Of a stretch of 64,000 bases of DNA, positions 27,323 to 36,715 are shown one piece after another. The DNA is from Saccharophagus sp. K07 (GTDB taxonomy: Bacteria > Pseudomonadota > Gammaproteobacteria > Pseudomonadales > Cellvibrionaceae). Each line of letters starts with the position of its first letter. Position 1 is the first letter of the stretch. The stretch spans positions 62,001 to 126,000 of the forward strand of contig NZ_QRAI01000001.1 in the NCBI RefSeq assembly GCF_014336955.1. Reading direction: 5' to 3'. The notes under the pieces are model-generated. The model was not told the origin of the DNA, searched no databases, and saw only the letters and a program-made list of their open reading frames with translations. A program made the translations under genes and the position numbers.

Positions 27323-29128
27323 ATGGTTGAGCAAGGAGAGGTTCCTGCCGGACGGCGCATCGAAGATTATGGGTTGATCGGCAATCTCCACACGGTTGCT
27401 TTGGTGTCTCGCGCAGGCTCAATCGATTGGTTCTGTCCTGGCCGTTTTGATTCTCCCGCCTGTTTTGCCCGCCTCTTGGGCGATGACCGCCACGGTTATT
27501 GGGCGATCGAGCCTATTGGTGAAGCACAGACAGAGCGCGCTTATTTAGCCGATAGCCTGTTATTAAAAACCACCGTCCGCTCCAAACATGGAGTAGCTGA
27601 GCTGCTGGACTATATGCCGGTGCAGTCGGATTGCCATTTGGTGCGTCGCATTCGCTGTTTGCAGGGGCGAATGTCTCTGCGCTTTATTTGCTCACCCAAA
27701 TTTCAATACGGGCGGGATCAGGTGGAAGTGGTGCAGGAGGAGGGCGGATTTATTTTTCGCGCTGATGATATTTGGCTGAGGCTGTCGCCAAATCCAGCAT
27801 TAAAACCAAGGGGTGATGGTTCTGTGGTAGGTGATATCGCCCTGACAGAAGGTGACGATTTCCAATTTGTGTTGAGTCACTGTTCTCCCCATCAATCATT
27901 TGAGCCTTTGGCTGACCCAGCGGCTGCGCAAGAACAATGTTTAAGCTGGTGGACCACTTGGGTGTCGCAATGCACCTATAAGGGGCCTTGGCGCGACGCA
28001 GTGGTTCGATCGCTTATCACGTTAAAAGCCCTGATCTATGCACCGACCGGCGCCTTGATTGCCGCTGCCACAACCTCACTGCCGGAAGTGCCGGGCGGTT
28101 CGGCTAACTGGGATTATCGCTATACCTGGCCACGCGATGCGGCATTGGTGTTCGATGTATTGTTGCGCTCGGGATATCCCCACGAAGAGGAAGAGTGGCG
28201 CGACTGGTTGGTGCGGGCGGTGCGCGATTCCAATTGTGAATTGAAAACCCTCTATACCGCCGACGCACAACTTAAGACAGATGAAACCACTCTAGACTGG
28301 TTGCCCGGTTATGGAGGCGCCCAGCCTGTGCGCATTGGCAATGCGGCGGGAGAGCAATTTCAACTCGATCTGCGCGGCGAAGTGATCGACATGTTGCATC
28401 TGGTGCGCAAAGAGGGACAAACGCTCAAGCCGGAAATGTGGCGACTGCAATGTCACTTGTTGGGACGTTTACACGAGGAATGGCGCAAGCCGGACACGGG
28501 CATTTGGGAGTCGCGGGATTCGCCCAAGCATTACGTTCATTCCAAGGTTTTTGCCTGGGCGGCGTTTGTCCGTTCTCTTCACGATGTCGAGGCATACACT
28601 TTGGAAGCGCCAGTGGATGAATGGCAAAAAGCCTGCGACGGCATTCGCGAGGAAATATTAAATAAAGGACTCGACCCATCCGGCCGCTATTTCGTCCGCT
28701 TTTACGGCGACGATCAGGTGGATGCCAGTTTGTTGATGATTCCATTGTTGGGGTTTTTACCGCCGGACGATCCGCGAATCGTTGCAACCGTCGCGGAAAT
28801 AGAACGTCATTTTTGCACTGCTGAGGGCTTCGTTTATCGCAATCCCTTATCGGAATACACCGGTCGCGAAGGGGCTTTTATTCTCTGCACTTATTGGCTG
28901 GCGGATTACTACATGATCGCAGGCAATGAAGCAAAAGCGATTCGGTTGTTTGAAACCTTGTTATCGATCCGCAACGATCTGGGATTGTTGGCGGAGCAAT
29001 ACGACCCGGTTAATAAAACTTTTCTCGGCAATTTTCCCCAGAGTTTCAGCCATTTGAGTTTGGTGAAAAGTGCACTGTTAATCGGCGCGCATCAGAAAGT
29101 GGAATTTAGTGGCGACGGCGACGCATAA
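27323..29128 (+). CDS. glycoside hydrolase family 15 protein (glucoamylase/trehalase-like)
   Basis: A 601-aa protein with the two-domain layout of bacterial GH15: an N-terminal beta-sandwich (RIEDYGLIGNLHTVALVSRAG, IDWFCPGRFDSP) and a C-terminal (alpha/alpha)6 barrel (NWDYRYTWPRDAALVFDVL, GWESR-like TGIWESRDSPKHY, EGAFILCTYWLADYY). No signal peptide is seen, so it is cytoplasmic. Family members act on alpha-glucans or trehalose by inversion. The third gene of the enolase-SDR-GH15 group, convergent with corA across 9 bp. Confidence 0.9.
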   Translation: MVEQGEVPAGRRIEDYGLIGNLHTVALVSRAGSIDWFCPGRFDSPACFARLLGDDRHGYWAIEPIGEAQTERAYLADSLLLKTTVRSKHGVAELLDYMPVQSDCHLVRRIRCLQGRMSLRFICSPKFQYGRDQVEVVQEEGGFIFRADDIWLRLSPNPALKPRGDGSVVGDIALTEGDDFQFVLSHCSPHQSFEPLADPAAAQEQCLSWWTTWVSQCTYKGPWRDAVVRSLITLKALIYAPTGALIAAATTSLPEVPGGSANWDYRYTWPRDAALVFDVLLRSGYPHEEEEWRDWLVRAVRDSNCELKTLYTADAQLKTDETTLDWLPGYGGAQPVRIGNAAGEQFQLDLRGEVIDMLHLVRKEGQTLKPEMWRLQCHLLGRLHEEWRKPDTGIWESRDSPKHYVHSKVFAWAAFVRSLHDVEAYTLEAPVDEWQKACDGIREEILNKGLDPSGRYFVRFYGDDQVDASLLMIPLLGFLPPDDPRIVATVAEIERHFCTAEGFVYRNPLSEYTGREGAFILCTYWLADYYMIAGNEAKAIRLFETLLSIRNDLGLLAEQYDPVNKTFLGNFPQSFSHLSLVKSALLIGAHQKVEFSGDGDA

Positions 29129-29137
29129 AAACTCGGG

Positions 29138-30103
29138 TTACAACCAGCCTGCCTTTTTAAAGCGGTAATACAAGTAACCGCACACAGACCCGACGATTCC
29201 CAGTGCGAGTGGATAACCGAACATCCAATCCAGTTCCGGCATATGGGTAAAGTTCATCCCCCAAATTCCGACAAAGACGGTAGCTGCACCGAAAATTGCG
29301 GCCCAGCCAGCAAGCCGTTTGCTCACATCGTTTTCTTCAATCGCTACCATGGAAAGGCTCACTTGAATGGCCGTGGAGATGGTATCGCGAATGGCATTGA
29401 TGGAAGTATTGATGCGTTGCAAGTGGTCGTGCACGTCGCGGAAATATTCCTGGGTGCCGGCGCAGACAATCGGCACTCGGCCACCGTGCAAACGGCCGAC
29501 GGCATCGATCAACGGGCCGACAGCGTGTTTGAGTTGTGTGGTTTTGCGCTTGAGATCGTAAAGCTGTTCGATATTGGCGCGCTGGGATTTTTGCGCGAAT
29601 ATTTTTTCTTCAATGGCATCCAGTTCAGATTCCAGCGCTTCGATAACGGGAAAATAGCGGTCCACTACTGCGTCCATTAAAGCGTACAAGACGAAGGCAG
29701 GCCCTTTGCGCAGCTGGTGGGGTTCGCGTTCACAGCGGGCGCGCACACCGAGAAATCCCTGCTGGCTGCGGCTGCGCACGGAAAGCACGTAATTTTTTTC
29801 CACGAAAATTGCCACTTCGCCGACGTTCAATTCGCCGTCGATAACTTCTATGGTGTGCAGCACCACGAAAATGGAATCTCCATATTCTTCGATTTTAGGA
29901 CGCTGATGGCCGTTGCGGGCATCTTCCACGGCGAGTTCGTGCAGGCCGAACTCCGTTTGCATTTGCGTGAGTTCTTCGGGGTCTGCGTCTTTTAATGCAA
30001 CCCAGACAAAACATTCCGGTTTCTTGATGTAATCGCTGATTTTATCCACGGGCACATCACGCAGTCTTTTTCCTTCCTGGTAGGCGACGCAATTAATCAG
30101 CAT
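29138..30103 (-). CDS. corA: CorA-family magnesium/cobalt channel
   Basis: A 321-aa pentameric channel subunit: a large cytoplasmic N-domain (EEYGDSIFVVLHT, ALMDAVVDRYFPVIEALESELDAIEEK with a break for membrane distance) and two C-terminal helices separated by the signature GMNF selectivity loop (VGIWGMNFTHMPELDW). The C-terminus is basic (YRFKKAGWL), as in the family. It mediates uptake of Mg2+ and also Co2+ or Ni2+. The gene stands alone, divergent from the ExoD-like gene. Confidence 0.92.
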   Translation of the reverse strand: MLINCVAYQEGKRLRDVPVDKISDYIKKPECFVWVALKDADPEELTQMQTEFGLHELAVEDARNGHQRPKIEEYGDSIFVVLHTIEVIDGELNVGEVAIFVEKNYVLSVRSRSQQGFLGVRARCEREPHQLRKGPAFVLYALMDAVVDRYFPVIEALESELDAIEEKIFAQKSQRANIEQLYDLKRKTTQLKHAVGPLIDAVGRLHGGRVPIVCAGTQEYFRDVHDHLQRINTSINAIRDTISTAIQVSLSMVAIEENDVSKRLAGWAAIFGAATVFVGIWGMNFTHMPELDWMFGYPLALGIVGSVCGYLYYRFKKAGWL

Positions 30104-30269
30104 GGGATTCTCCGGGCGAGACGTTCGTTGAAAAATAAGGCAAATCCTAGGAACAGACGGTGCGCATCATAACATCCATGTGGAGTGAGATTGGCACAAC
30201 CTTTGATGACCGCAAAGCGACTGCTTGAATTCTTTGAAAAAACAACCGCCTCGAAATGGCCAATTGATT

Positions 30270-30860
30270 ATGGTTGAAAATATTACAACCCTCATTGAAT
30301 TGATCGAAAAAATCACGGACGTGGTGGAAGATCAGGAGACAGTAACATTAAAAACAGTGCTGGATTCGATTGGAACCCGCTCTTTGGGGCCGCTGTTATT
30401 GTTGGCAGGATTAATCACGCTCGCGCCTATCATAGGCGACATTCCCGGTGTGCCGACCGTGATGGCCCTTGTAGTGTTATTGATTGCCGGGCAATTGGCT
30501 TTTCATCGCAAACACCTCTGGCTGCCGCAGTGGCTGCTTAAGCGCTCAGTTTCGAAAAGCAAAATGCAGAAGATGCTTGATTGGTCGCGCAAGCCTGCGA
30601 GGTTTGTCGACCGTTATACCTATCCGCGCCTGACATTTTTGGTGGAGGGATGGGGACAGCGAGCGGTGGCGTTGATGTGCATCGTCATTGCGCTGGCCAT
30701 GCCGATCATGGAGATAGTGCCGTTCAGCGCCAACTTTGCAGGGTTGGCGCTGGCTTCTTTCGGCCTGGCACTGATTTCCCGCGACGGCGCGCTGGCATTA
30801 ATCGCGCTCGCGGTAATTGCCGCTTTGGTCGCTTTTGTGATTTACCAGTTTGCTGGATAA
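30270..30860 (+). CDS. ExoD-like exopolysaccharide synthesis protein
   Basis: A 196-aa membrane protein of the ExoD family, with LGPLLLLAGLITLAPIIGDIPG early on and three or four hydrophobic stretches toward the C-terminus. ExoD in Sinorhizobium is needed for normal exopolysaccharide and alkaline tolerance; the molecular role is unknown. The frame is open from TTG 30225, but ATG 30270 (MVENITTLIELIEKI) fits family N-termini. It is not linked to the exopolysaccharide locus 8 kb downstream. Confidence 0.82.
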   Translation: MVENITTLIELIEKITDVVEDQETVTLKTVLDSIGTRSLGPLLLLAGLITLAPIIGDIPGVPTVMALVVLLIAGQLAFHRKHLWLPQWLLKRSVSKSKMQKMLDWSRKPARFVDRYTYPRLTFLVEGWGQRAVALMCIVIALAMPIMEIVPFSANFAGLALASFGLALISRDGALALIALAVIAALVAFVIYQFAG

Positions 30861-30876
30861 ATCAGTAAGCGGTTAA

Positions 30877-31356
30877 TTACGCTGCCTGCTCGCTGGTGCG
30901 GCGCGGCGGCTCGTAACTGATGGGAGCTGTCGTTTTTATCGCCAATTGATCGGCGTATTCTTCGCAGGCTGCAATATAAGCGGCGCCTGCACGGCAGCGG
31001 ATGGACTGGGCGAATTTCACGAATTCATCTTTCTCTATGACGACTTCGACCTCAGCCAGGGATTCCCAAAAGGCGATATCGCGGTTGCTTTCTATTTCGC
31101 ACCAATAAAGCCGGCACTGTTCTGTGCGCTCAACGATTTTTTTGCCATTTTCGGTGCGCAGTACGCTGCCTTCTCGAGTCGCCGGTAAGCGACCGCTGGT
31201 GCGCAGATATTCGATGATATTTTTGAGGGCGGGGTGGAAGCGTTCGATGTGGACGTCGATCAGGCGGCCGCGCGGGCCAGAATTTTTGGAAGTGGCTTCA
31301 ATGCCGAGTTTTGCGTGGCTTTCACTAAAAAGCCGCAATGCCAAGAATAATCTCAC
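30877..31356 (-). CDS. conserved hypothetical protein, 159 aa
   Basis: A soluble, fairly basic protein with no signal peptide or membrane segment. GTG 31356 has GGAG 8 nt upstream. The central part (HIERFHPALKNIIEYLRTSG, then GKKIVERTEQCRLYWCEIES) and a helical end around EEYADQLA look like a folded domain, but I recognise no family. It is convergent with the ExoD-like gene (16 bp) and followed upstream by the tRNA-Leu region. Coding character is good; function unknown. Confidence 0.65.
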   Translation of the reverse strand: MRLFLALRLFSESHAKLGIEATSKNSGPRGRLIDVHIERFHPALKNIIEYLRTSGRLPATREGSVLRTENGKKIVERTEQCRLYWCEIESNRDIAFWESLAEVEVVIEKDEFVKFAQSIRCRAGAAYIAACEEYADQLAIKTTAPISYEPPRRTSEQAA

Positions 31357-31716
31357 AAGCCGTCTCCGGTTTAATTCGAATTATTTTTTCTGCCGTCGTA
31401 ATCTGTATTAACTTATGACAGCATTTAAAACTGCGTTCTCCGGCAAAGCTTGCGCTTGTTGCGCCTGTTTAGCGGAGGGTATGGAGCTCAGTTCTGAGTC
31501 AAAGATTAGACTCGTTTTTTGATTCCGTGTGCGGGCCACTTTTGATTCGTGCGTTGCCACGACACGCGAGCGGCTTTAAACGAAATTTTTAAATGCCGCG
31601 CTGCGGGCGCATCACGTCGGTAACTCGGCGCGCACTTAAGTGGGTCTGCATCAGAAATCGAGATAGGTGAGCTGCAGTTTCGTTTGCTGTCGAACAGTGG
31701 TTCGGGTCCATGCAAA
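31357..31716. other. 360-bp stretch without a recognised gene
   Basis: It lies between the 159-aa gene and the tRNA-Leu terminator. Only a weak GAGTC/GACTC hairpin followed by six T residues (31496-31520, plus strand) stands out. No frame has family features. Confidence 0.4.
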
Positions 31717-31746
31717 CAAAAAAAAAGCCGACTGTGTCGGCTTTTC
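31717..31746 (-). terminator. terminator of tRNA-Leu
   Basis: On the minus strand AAAGCCGACACAGTCGGCTTT folds into an 8- to 9-bp stem followed by a run of nine or more T residues. It lies 6 bp past the tRNA CCA end. Confidence 0.85.
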
Positions 31747-31752
31747 CTTAAT

Positions 31753-31839
31753 TGGTGCCCAGGAGAGGACTTGAACCTCCACGGCCGCAAAGCCACTAAC
31801 ACCTGAAGCTAGCGTGTCTACCAATTTCACCACCTGGGC
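31753..31839 (-). tRNA. tRNA-Leu (CAG)
   Basis: An 87-nt class II tRNA with encoded CCA. The acceptor arms GCCCAGG and CCTGGGC pair fully. The anticodon loop TTCAGGT gives CAG, which reads CUG leucine codons. The variable arm (TGGCTTTGCGGCC) is long, as in leucine tRNAs, and the T-arm contains GGTTCAAGTCC. A strong promoter and an intrinsic terminator flank it, so it is a single-gene unit. Confidence 0.97.
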
Positions 31840-31849
31840 GAGGGCGCGC

Positions 31850-31878
31850 AATATAAAACGGCCGAGTAGGCTTGTCAA
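31850..31878 (-). promoter_or_regulatory. consensus promoter of tRNA-Leu with GC-rich discriminator
   Basis: TTGACA (31873-31878), an exact 17-bp spacer, and TATATT (31850-31855) on the minus strand, followed by GCGCGCCC just before the tRNA. The GC-rich discriminator is typical of stringently controlled stable-RNA promoters. Confidence 0.85.
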
Positions 31879-31996
31879 CACTGCTGTATACTGCCGCTCA
31901 TCGTTTCGTTACCACGGCAGTCGTTTGCCGGGTGAGACGACTTCCGCGGGTTATACTTCAGTTATCGCCTGTGGTCACATTTAAAAGGACACAACT

Positions 31997-34591
31997 TTGA
32001 CGAAAAAACCGACCATTCACGATCCCTACGCGGAGCGCGAAGCGCGCAAATATGCCAATCCCATTCCCAGCCGCGAGGTTATCCTCGACCTCTTGGACCA
32101 CTCCGATGGACCCCTGCCGCGGGAGGTCATAGCCGAAAAGCTCGGTATTTATGACGAGGAGTCGCAGGAGGCGCTGCGGCGCCGTTTAATAGCCATGGTG
32201 CGCGATGGCCAAATAGTAGGCAATCGCAAAGAGCGCTTTGGCCGAGTCGATCGAATGAATCTGGTGCGTGGTCGGGTTCAAGGACATAGGGACGGATATG
32301 GCTGGGTGCTGACGGGCGATGGCAGTGAAGATATTTACCTACCCAATCGTCAGATGCGGCGCGTTTTTGATGGCGACGAAGTGTTAGTTCGCTTGGGCGA
32401 GCGCGGTTTTCGCGGGCGTAAAGAGGGCTCGATCGTCGAAATTCTCGCGCGCAACACACACCAGCTGGTGGGACGCTACCGCGTTGAGCGCGGAGTGCAT
32501 TATGTGCGCCCTGACAATCCGCGCATCGTACAAGACATCATCATTCCTTCTGACCAGACCAAAAATGCCAGGCCCGGTCAATTGGTGGTGGCGGACATTA
32601 TCGAATACCCAGAACGCGACAATCTCGCCATCGCCAGTATCGTCGAAGTGCTCGGTGATCATCTGGCACCGGGGATGGAAATCGATGTGGCGATTCGCAG
32701 CCACGGCATTCCGCATATCTGGCCGGCGGAAGTGGAACGCCTTGCGGCAGCTCTTCCTAGCGAAGTCACTGAAAGCGATAAACAAGGGCGATTCGATCTG
32801 CGCGATTTGCCGTTGGTGACCATTGACGGAGAGGATGCGCGCGATTTTGACGACGCAGTTTATTGTGAGCCGAAAAAAAGCGGCGGCTGGCGTTTGTTCG
32901 TGGCCATCGCCGACGTCTCGCATTATGTGCAAGTGGGTGACGCACTCGATAAAGAGGCAGCGCTGCGCGGCAATTCGGTGTACTTCCCGGATTATGTAGT
33001 GCCCATGTTGCCCGAGGCTTTATCCAACGGACTTTGTTCGTTGAATCCGCATGTCGATCGTCTCTGCATGGTGTGCGAAATGACCATCAGCGCCAAGGGG
33101 CGCATTACCGGCTATCAATTTTACGAAGCGGTTATGCACTCCCACGCGCGTCTCACTTATACCCAGGTGGGTCAGGTGTTGGCGGAAAGGGGCAAAGTGC
33201 GCAGCGGTGTCCGGCAGCAATTTCACCATGTGGTGAAACAGCTGGATGATCTGCACGATTTATATCAGGTGTTGCGCGAAGCGCGCGAACAGCGCGGCGC
33301 GATTGATTTTGAAACCGTCGAAACGCGCATTATTTTTGACGAAAACCGCAAGATCAAAAAAATTGTGCCGGTGCAGCGCAATGACGCGCATAAATTGATT
33401 GAAGAATGCATGCTGGCCGCCAACGTCTGTTCGGCCAAATTTCTCGAACAGCATAAAGTGCCTGCGTTGTATCGAGTGCACGAAGGACCAAAAGAGCAAA
33501 AACTGGAATTATTGCGCGAGTATCTCGCTGGTTTGGGGCTGGGGTTGCGCGATCGCGTTCAGGTGACGCCGCGGGATTATCAGGAAGTTTTGCAAGCCAT
33601 CGAAGGTCGGCCGGATGCACATCTGATTCAGACCACTATGTTGCGCAGTATGAATCAGGCGGTGTATCAGCCGGAAAATCGCGGGCATTTCGGTTTGGCG
33701 TATGACGCCTATACCCATTTCACCTCGCCAATTCGCCGCTATCCCGATCTGCTTGTTCACAGGGCGATTCGTTCCATTATCCGTTCGGAAAAAGAGAGCA
33801 AAAAAGTTCGCCGCCATCCGGAGGCAAAATTGTTGCCGTTGGTGCAAATCTATCCCTACAGCGTCGACGATATGCAGGTATTGGGCGAGCAGAGCTCGAT
33901 TACCGAACGGCGTGCAGACGAAGCTACGCGTGATGTGGTGAGCTGGCTTAAATGCGAATACTTGCAGGACCGCGTAGGGGAAGTGTTTGACGGTGTTGTG
34001 TCGTCGGTGGTGTCCTTCGGTTTATTTGTCGAATTAAAAGATCTGTACATCGAAGGTTTGGTTCATATCACCAATTTGCCGTCGGATTATTACGTGCATG
34101 AGCCTGCCCGCGGACGTTTGATCGGCGAGCGCACGCGCAAGGTTTTTGCTTTGGGCGATGAATTGCGTGTGCAGGTAGTAAACGTCAATCTGGACGAGCG
34201 CAAAATTGATTTCGAAATTGTCGAGATAAAACCCGGCAAGAAAAAGAAAATTTTCGTTTCTGAAACTGCCAAAGCACTGGCTCAGGAATATCAGGAAAAA
34301 ACTGCGCGCAAGGTAAGGAAAAGACCTAAAGAAGAAAAAGTCCTAGGCAAAGCGCCTGCGCCATCCAAATCCGCAAAGGTAGAAAAGGCGTCGAAAGCTG
34401 ATGCTGGGAAAGCCAAAGGGAAGCCCGGCGCGGCCAAAGGCTCCGCTGGCAAAGTGAAAGCGGATAAAGCAAAAACCGGTAAAGCGCAAGCCGGAAAAAC
34501 CAAAGTGGCTGTTAAAGCCAAGGCTGGAGTTAAAAAACCAACTGCGCCAAAATCCCGCTCCGTTAAAAAGTCGCGCGCCTCACGTCGCTGA
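31997..34591 (+). CDS. rnr: ribonuclease R
   Basis: An 864-aa processive 3'-5' exoribonuclease able to degrade structured RNA. Order of domains: N-terminal helix-turn-helix (about 20-80), cold-shock OB folds, RNB catalytic domain with DGEDARDFDDAVY (magnesium-binding aspartates), HFTSPIRRYPDLLVHRAI, an S1 domain (about 650-735), and a lysine/alanine-rich tail of about 100 residues with AGK-type repeats. The start is TTG 31997 with AAAAGGA 8 nt upstream. rlmB follows 16 bp later, the usual gammaproteobacterial pair. Confidence 0.95.
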   Translation: MTKKPTIHDPYAEREARKYANPIPSREVILDLLDHSDGPLPREVIAEKLGIYDEESQEALRRRLIAMVRDGQIVGNRKERFGRVDRMNLVRGRVQGHRDGYGWVLTGDGSEDIYLPNRQMRRVFDGDEVLVRLGERGFRGRKEGSIVEILARNTHQLVGRYRVERGVHYVRPDNPRIVQDIIIPSDQTKNARPGQLVVADIIEYPERDNLAIASIVEVLGDHLAPGMEIDVAIRSHGIPHIWPAEVERLAAALPSEVTESDKQGRFDLRDLPLVTIDGEDARDFDDAVYCEPKKSGGWRLFVAIADVSHYVQVGDALDKEAALRGNSVYFPDYVVPMLPEALSNGLCSLNPHVDRLCMVCEMTISAKGRITGYQFYEAVMHSHARLTYTQVGQVLAERGKVRSGVRQQFHHVVKQLDDLHDLYQVLREAREQRGAIDFETVETRIIFDENRKIKKIVPVQRNDAHKLIEECMLAANVCSAKFLEQHKVPALYRVHEGPKEQKLELLREYLAGLGLGLRDRVQVTPRDYQEVLQAIEGRPDAHLIQTTMLRSMNQAVYQPENRGHFGLAYDAYTHFTSPIRRYPDLLVHRAIRSIIRSEKESKKVRRHPEAKLLPLVQIYPYSVDDMQVLGEQSSITERRADEATRDVVSWLKCEYLQDRVGEVFDGVVSSVVSFGLFVELKDLYIEGLVHITNLPSDYYVHEPARGRLIGERTRKVFALGDELRVQVVNVNLDERKIDFEIVEIKPGKKKKIFVSETAKALAQEYQEKTARKVRKRPKEEKVLGKAPAPSKSAKVEKASKADAGKAKGKPGAAKGSAGKVKADKAKTGKAQAGKTKVAVKAKAGVKKPTAPKSRSVKKSRASRR

Positions 34592-34607
34592 TTAAAGGTT
34601 CCTTATA

Positions 34608-35351
34608 GTGAAACACGAATACGTTTTCGGCCTGCATGCCGTGCAGGCCCTTTTGAAAAGCGCGCCTCAACGCGCGGAAGAATTGCTGGTGTTGCGCGGG
34701 CGCGAAGACCAGAGAGTACAGAAAGTCATGCAGCAGGTGCGCGATTTGGGAATTCCCGTGCGTTTGCAAACACGAGCGGAATTGGACGCTCTGTGTGATG
34801 GTAATCACCAGGGCGTTATTTTGCTGGCCCGGCCGGGCAAGTTGCACGACGAAGGCTTTTTGTGGGAATTGCTCGCCGAATTGCGCGAACCGCCGTTCTT
34901 GTTGATTCTCGATGGTGTCACCGATCCGCATAACCTGGGCGCCTGTTTGCGCAGCGCGGACGCCGCTGGTGTGCAGGCTGTGATAGTGCCGAAAGATAAT
35001 TCCGCTGGCATGAATGAAACCGTGCGCAAAGTGGCGTGTGGCGCAGCGGAAACCGTGCCATTGATTCCGGTCACCAATCTCGCACGTACTATGAAGCAAC
35101 TGCAGGATCAAGGTGTTTGGATTATAGGTACCGCTGGTGATGCGCCAGTGCCGGTGTTCAAGGCACCTTTAACCGGTCCGTTGGCCATCGTAATGGGCGC
35201 GGAAGGCACAGGTATGCGGCGTTTGACGCGCGAACATTGCGACCACCTGGTTTATATCCCTATGGCGGGTAGCGTATCGAGCCTGAACGTTTCGGTAGCG
35301 ACGGGTATCTGCTTGTTCGAAGCCGTTCGCCAACGCCAGCCGAAATCCTAA
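34608..35351 (+). CDS. rlmB: 23S rRNA (guanosine-2'-O)-methyltransferase RlmB
   Basis: A 247-aa SpoU-family methyltransferase that uses SAM to methylate G2251 (E. coli numbering) of 23S rRNA. The N-terminal substrate-binding domain starts [11 protein letters not shown]. The SpoU knot motifs are [31 protein letters not shown] and [20 protein letters not shown]. The start is GTG 34608. It is transcribed with rnr. Length and motifs are standard. Confidence 0.95.
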   Translation: MKHEYVFGLHAVQALLKSAPQRAEELLVLRGREDQRVQKVMQQVRDLGIPVRLQTRAELDALCDGNHQGVILLARPGKLHDEGFLWELLAELREPPFLLILDGVTDPHNLGACLRSADAAGVQAVIVPKDNSAGMNETVRKVACGAAETVPLIPVTNLARTMKQLQDQGVWIIGTAGDAPVPVFKAPLTGPLAIVMGAEGTGMRRLTREHCDHLVYIPMAGSVSSLNVSVATGICLFEAVRQRQPKS

Positions 35352-35418
35352 AACACCCGATCTTAAAACGTAGCTAATCATAAAAAGTAATAGCCCGATT
35401 TTTGTTGGAGATTTTTAC

Positions 35419-36402
35419 ATGCGCATCGCCATGTTCAGCAGCAAGCCCTATGACCGCTTATTTTTTGAAGTGGGATCAAATGAACATGTTATTCATTATC
35501 TGGAGCCGCACCTTAATGAGAAAACGGTAAGTCTTGCTGCGGGTTTTGACGTTGTCTGCTGCTTTGTCAACGACACTTTGAGCGAGCCAGTGCTGGAGCA
35601 GCTTAAGGAACAAGGCGTGAAATTGGTGGCGCTGCGCTGTGCCGGTTATAACAATGTCGACTTGGCTGCGGCAAAACGTTTGGAGCTGCCAGTTTGCCGC
35701 GTGCCGGAATATTCACCTCACGCGGTGGCGGAGCATGCGGTGGGTTTGATCCTGGCGCTCAACCGCAATATCCACCGAGCCTACAACCGAATCCGCGAAA
35801 ACGATTATTCGCTCCACGGCCTGATGGGGTTTGATCTTTATGGCAAAACCGTCGGCGTCATAGGAGCGGGAAAAATTGGTCGCGCCTTTATCGACATCAT
35901 GCTCGGTTTTGGCTGCCGGGTGCTGGTTCACGATATGGTGGAAGATCCGCAGCTCGCTTCGCGCGTGGAGTATGTTGGACTGGAACAGTTGTGGCCCGAG
36001 AGCGACATCATCTCACTTCATTGTCCTTTGACGCCGAGCACCCATCATCTGATCAATTCTGACGCCATCGCCAAGATGAAGCGAGGCGTGATGTTGATCA
36101 ATACCAGTCGGGGCGGATTAGTGGATACTCTGGCCGTCATCAAAGGTCTGAAGAGCGGTGAGATAGGCTATCTGGGGCTGGATGTCTACGAAGAAGAGGC
36201 TGACTTATTCTTTGAAGACCTGTCCAACCAAGTGGTGCAGGACGATGTATTCGCGCGTCTGACGACCTTCCCCAATGTCATCATTACCGGCCACCAAGCT
36301 TTTTTCACCCGCGAAGCCTTGGAAAAAATTGCTGAGGTGACATTGAACAATATCAGTGCGTTTGCGGTCGGCGATACGGCCAGTATGACGCTGGTGGTCT
36401 GA
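35419..36402 (+). CDS. ldhA: D-lactate dehydrogenase (fermentative, LdhA type)
   Basis: A 327-aa D-2-hydroxyacid dehydrogenase that reduces pyruvate to D-lactate with NADH. It has [11 protein letters not shown], the Rossmann motif [34 protein letters not shown] and the catalytic-histidine segment ITGHQAFFT, all in the arrangement of E. coli LdhA rather than of phosphoglycerate dehydrogenase. It is monocistronic between rlmB and a small secreted-protein gene. GGAG lies upstream of ATG 35419. Confidence 0.9.
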   Translation: MRIAMFSSKPYDRLFFEVGSNEHVIHYLEPHLNEKTVSLAAGFDVVCCFVNDTLSEPVLEQLKEQGVKLVALRCAGYNNVDLAAAKRLELPVCRVPEYSPHAVAEHAVGLILALNRNIHRAYNRIRENDYSLHGLMGFDLYGKTVGVIGAGKIGRAFIDIMLGFGCRVLVHDMVEDPQLASRVEYVGLEQLWPESDIISLHCPLTPSTHHLINSDAIAKMKRGVMLINTSRGGLVDTLAVIKGLKSGEIGYLGLDVYEEEADLFFEDLSNQVVQDDVFARLTTFPNVIITGHQAFFTREALEKIAEVTLNNISAFAVGDTASMTLVV

Positions 36403-36442
36403 TGGTGCATTGTTCGGGTAAAACCCGTTAAGAGGTATTTTT

Positions 36443-36712
36443 ATGAAATTACTGAGCGCATCTTTGAGTTTTATCTTGCTGGGGCTGACAAGCATTGCGT
36501 CGGCCGACGACAGCCAGATTTGTTACGAGATGTATCCGCCGGGTGCCTACAGTATCGATGAGCGCAATCTATTGATACGTGAATGTCTGAAGGCGTATGC
36601 GCCGGACCCGGTTGAGCAGGACAACTACAGCGAGCCCGCCGTTTCCAATGATGAGCCAAATTATTACGAAGGCACGGTTGAAGACTTCGTCAACGAGCAG
36701 CCCAGCGAATAA
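36443..36712 (+). CDS. small secreted acidic protein, 89 aa
   Basis: The product has a clear signal peptide (MKLLSASLSFILLGLTSIAS, cleavage likely after ASA) and a mature part of about 67 acidic residues with two cysteines and several Tyr-Asn-Glu/Pro motifs near the end. AGAGG precedes ATG 36443. It starts 40 bp after ldhA on the same strand and ends 4 bp before the convergent DUF3530 gene. I recognise no family; a periplasmic location is inferred. Confidence 0.6.
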   Translation: MKLLSASLSFILLGLTSIASADDSQICYEMYPPGAYSIDERNLLIRECLKAYAPDPVEQDNYSEPAVSNDEPNYYEGTVEDFVNEQPSE

Positions 36713-36715
36713 GGC

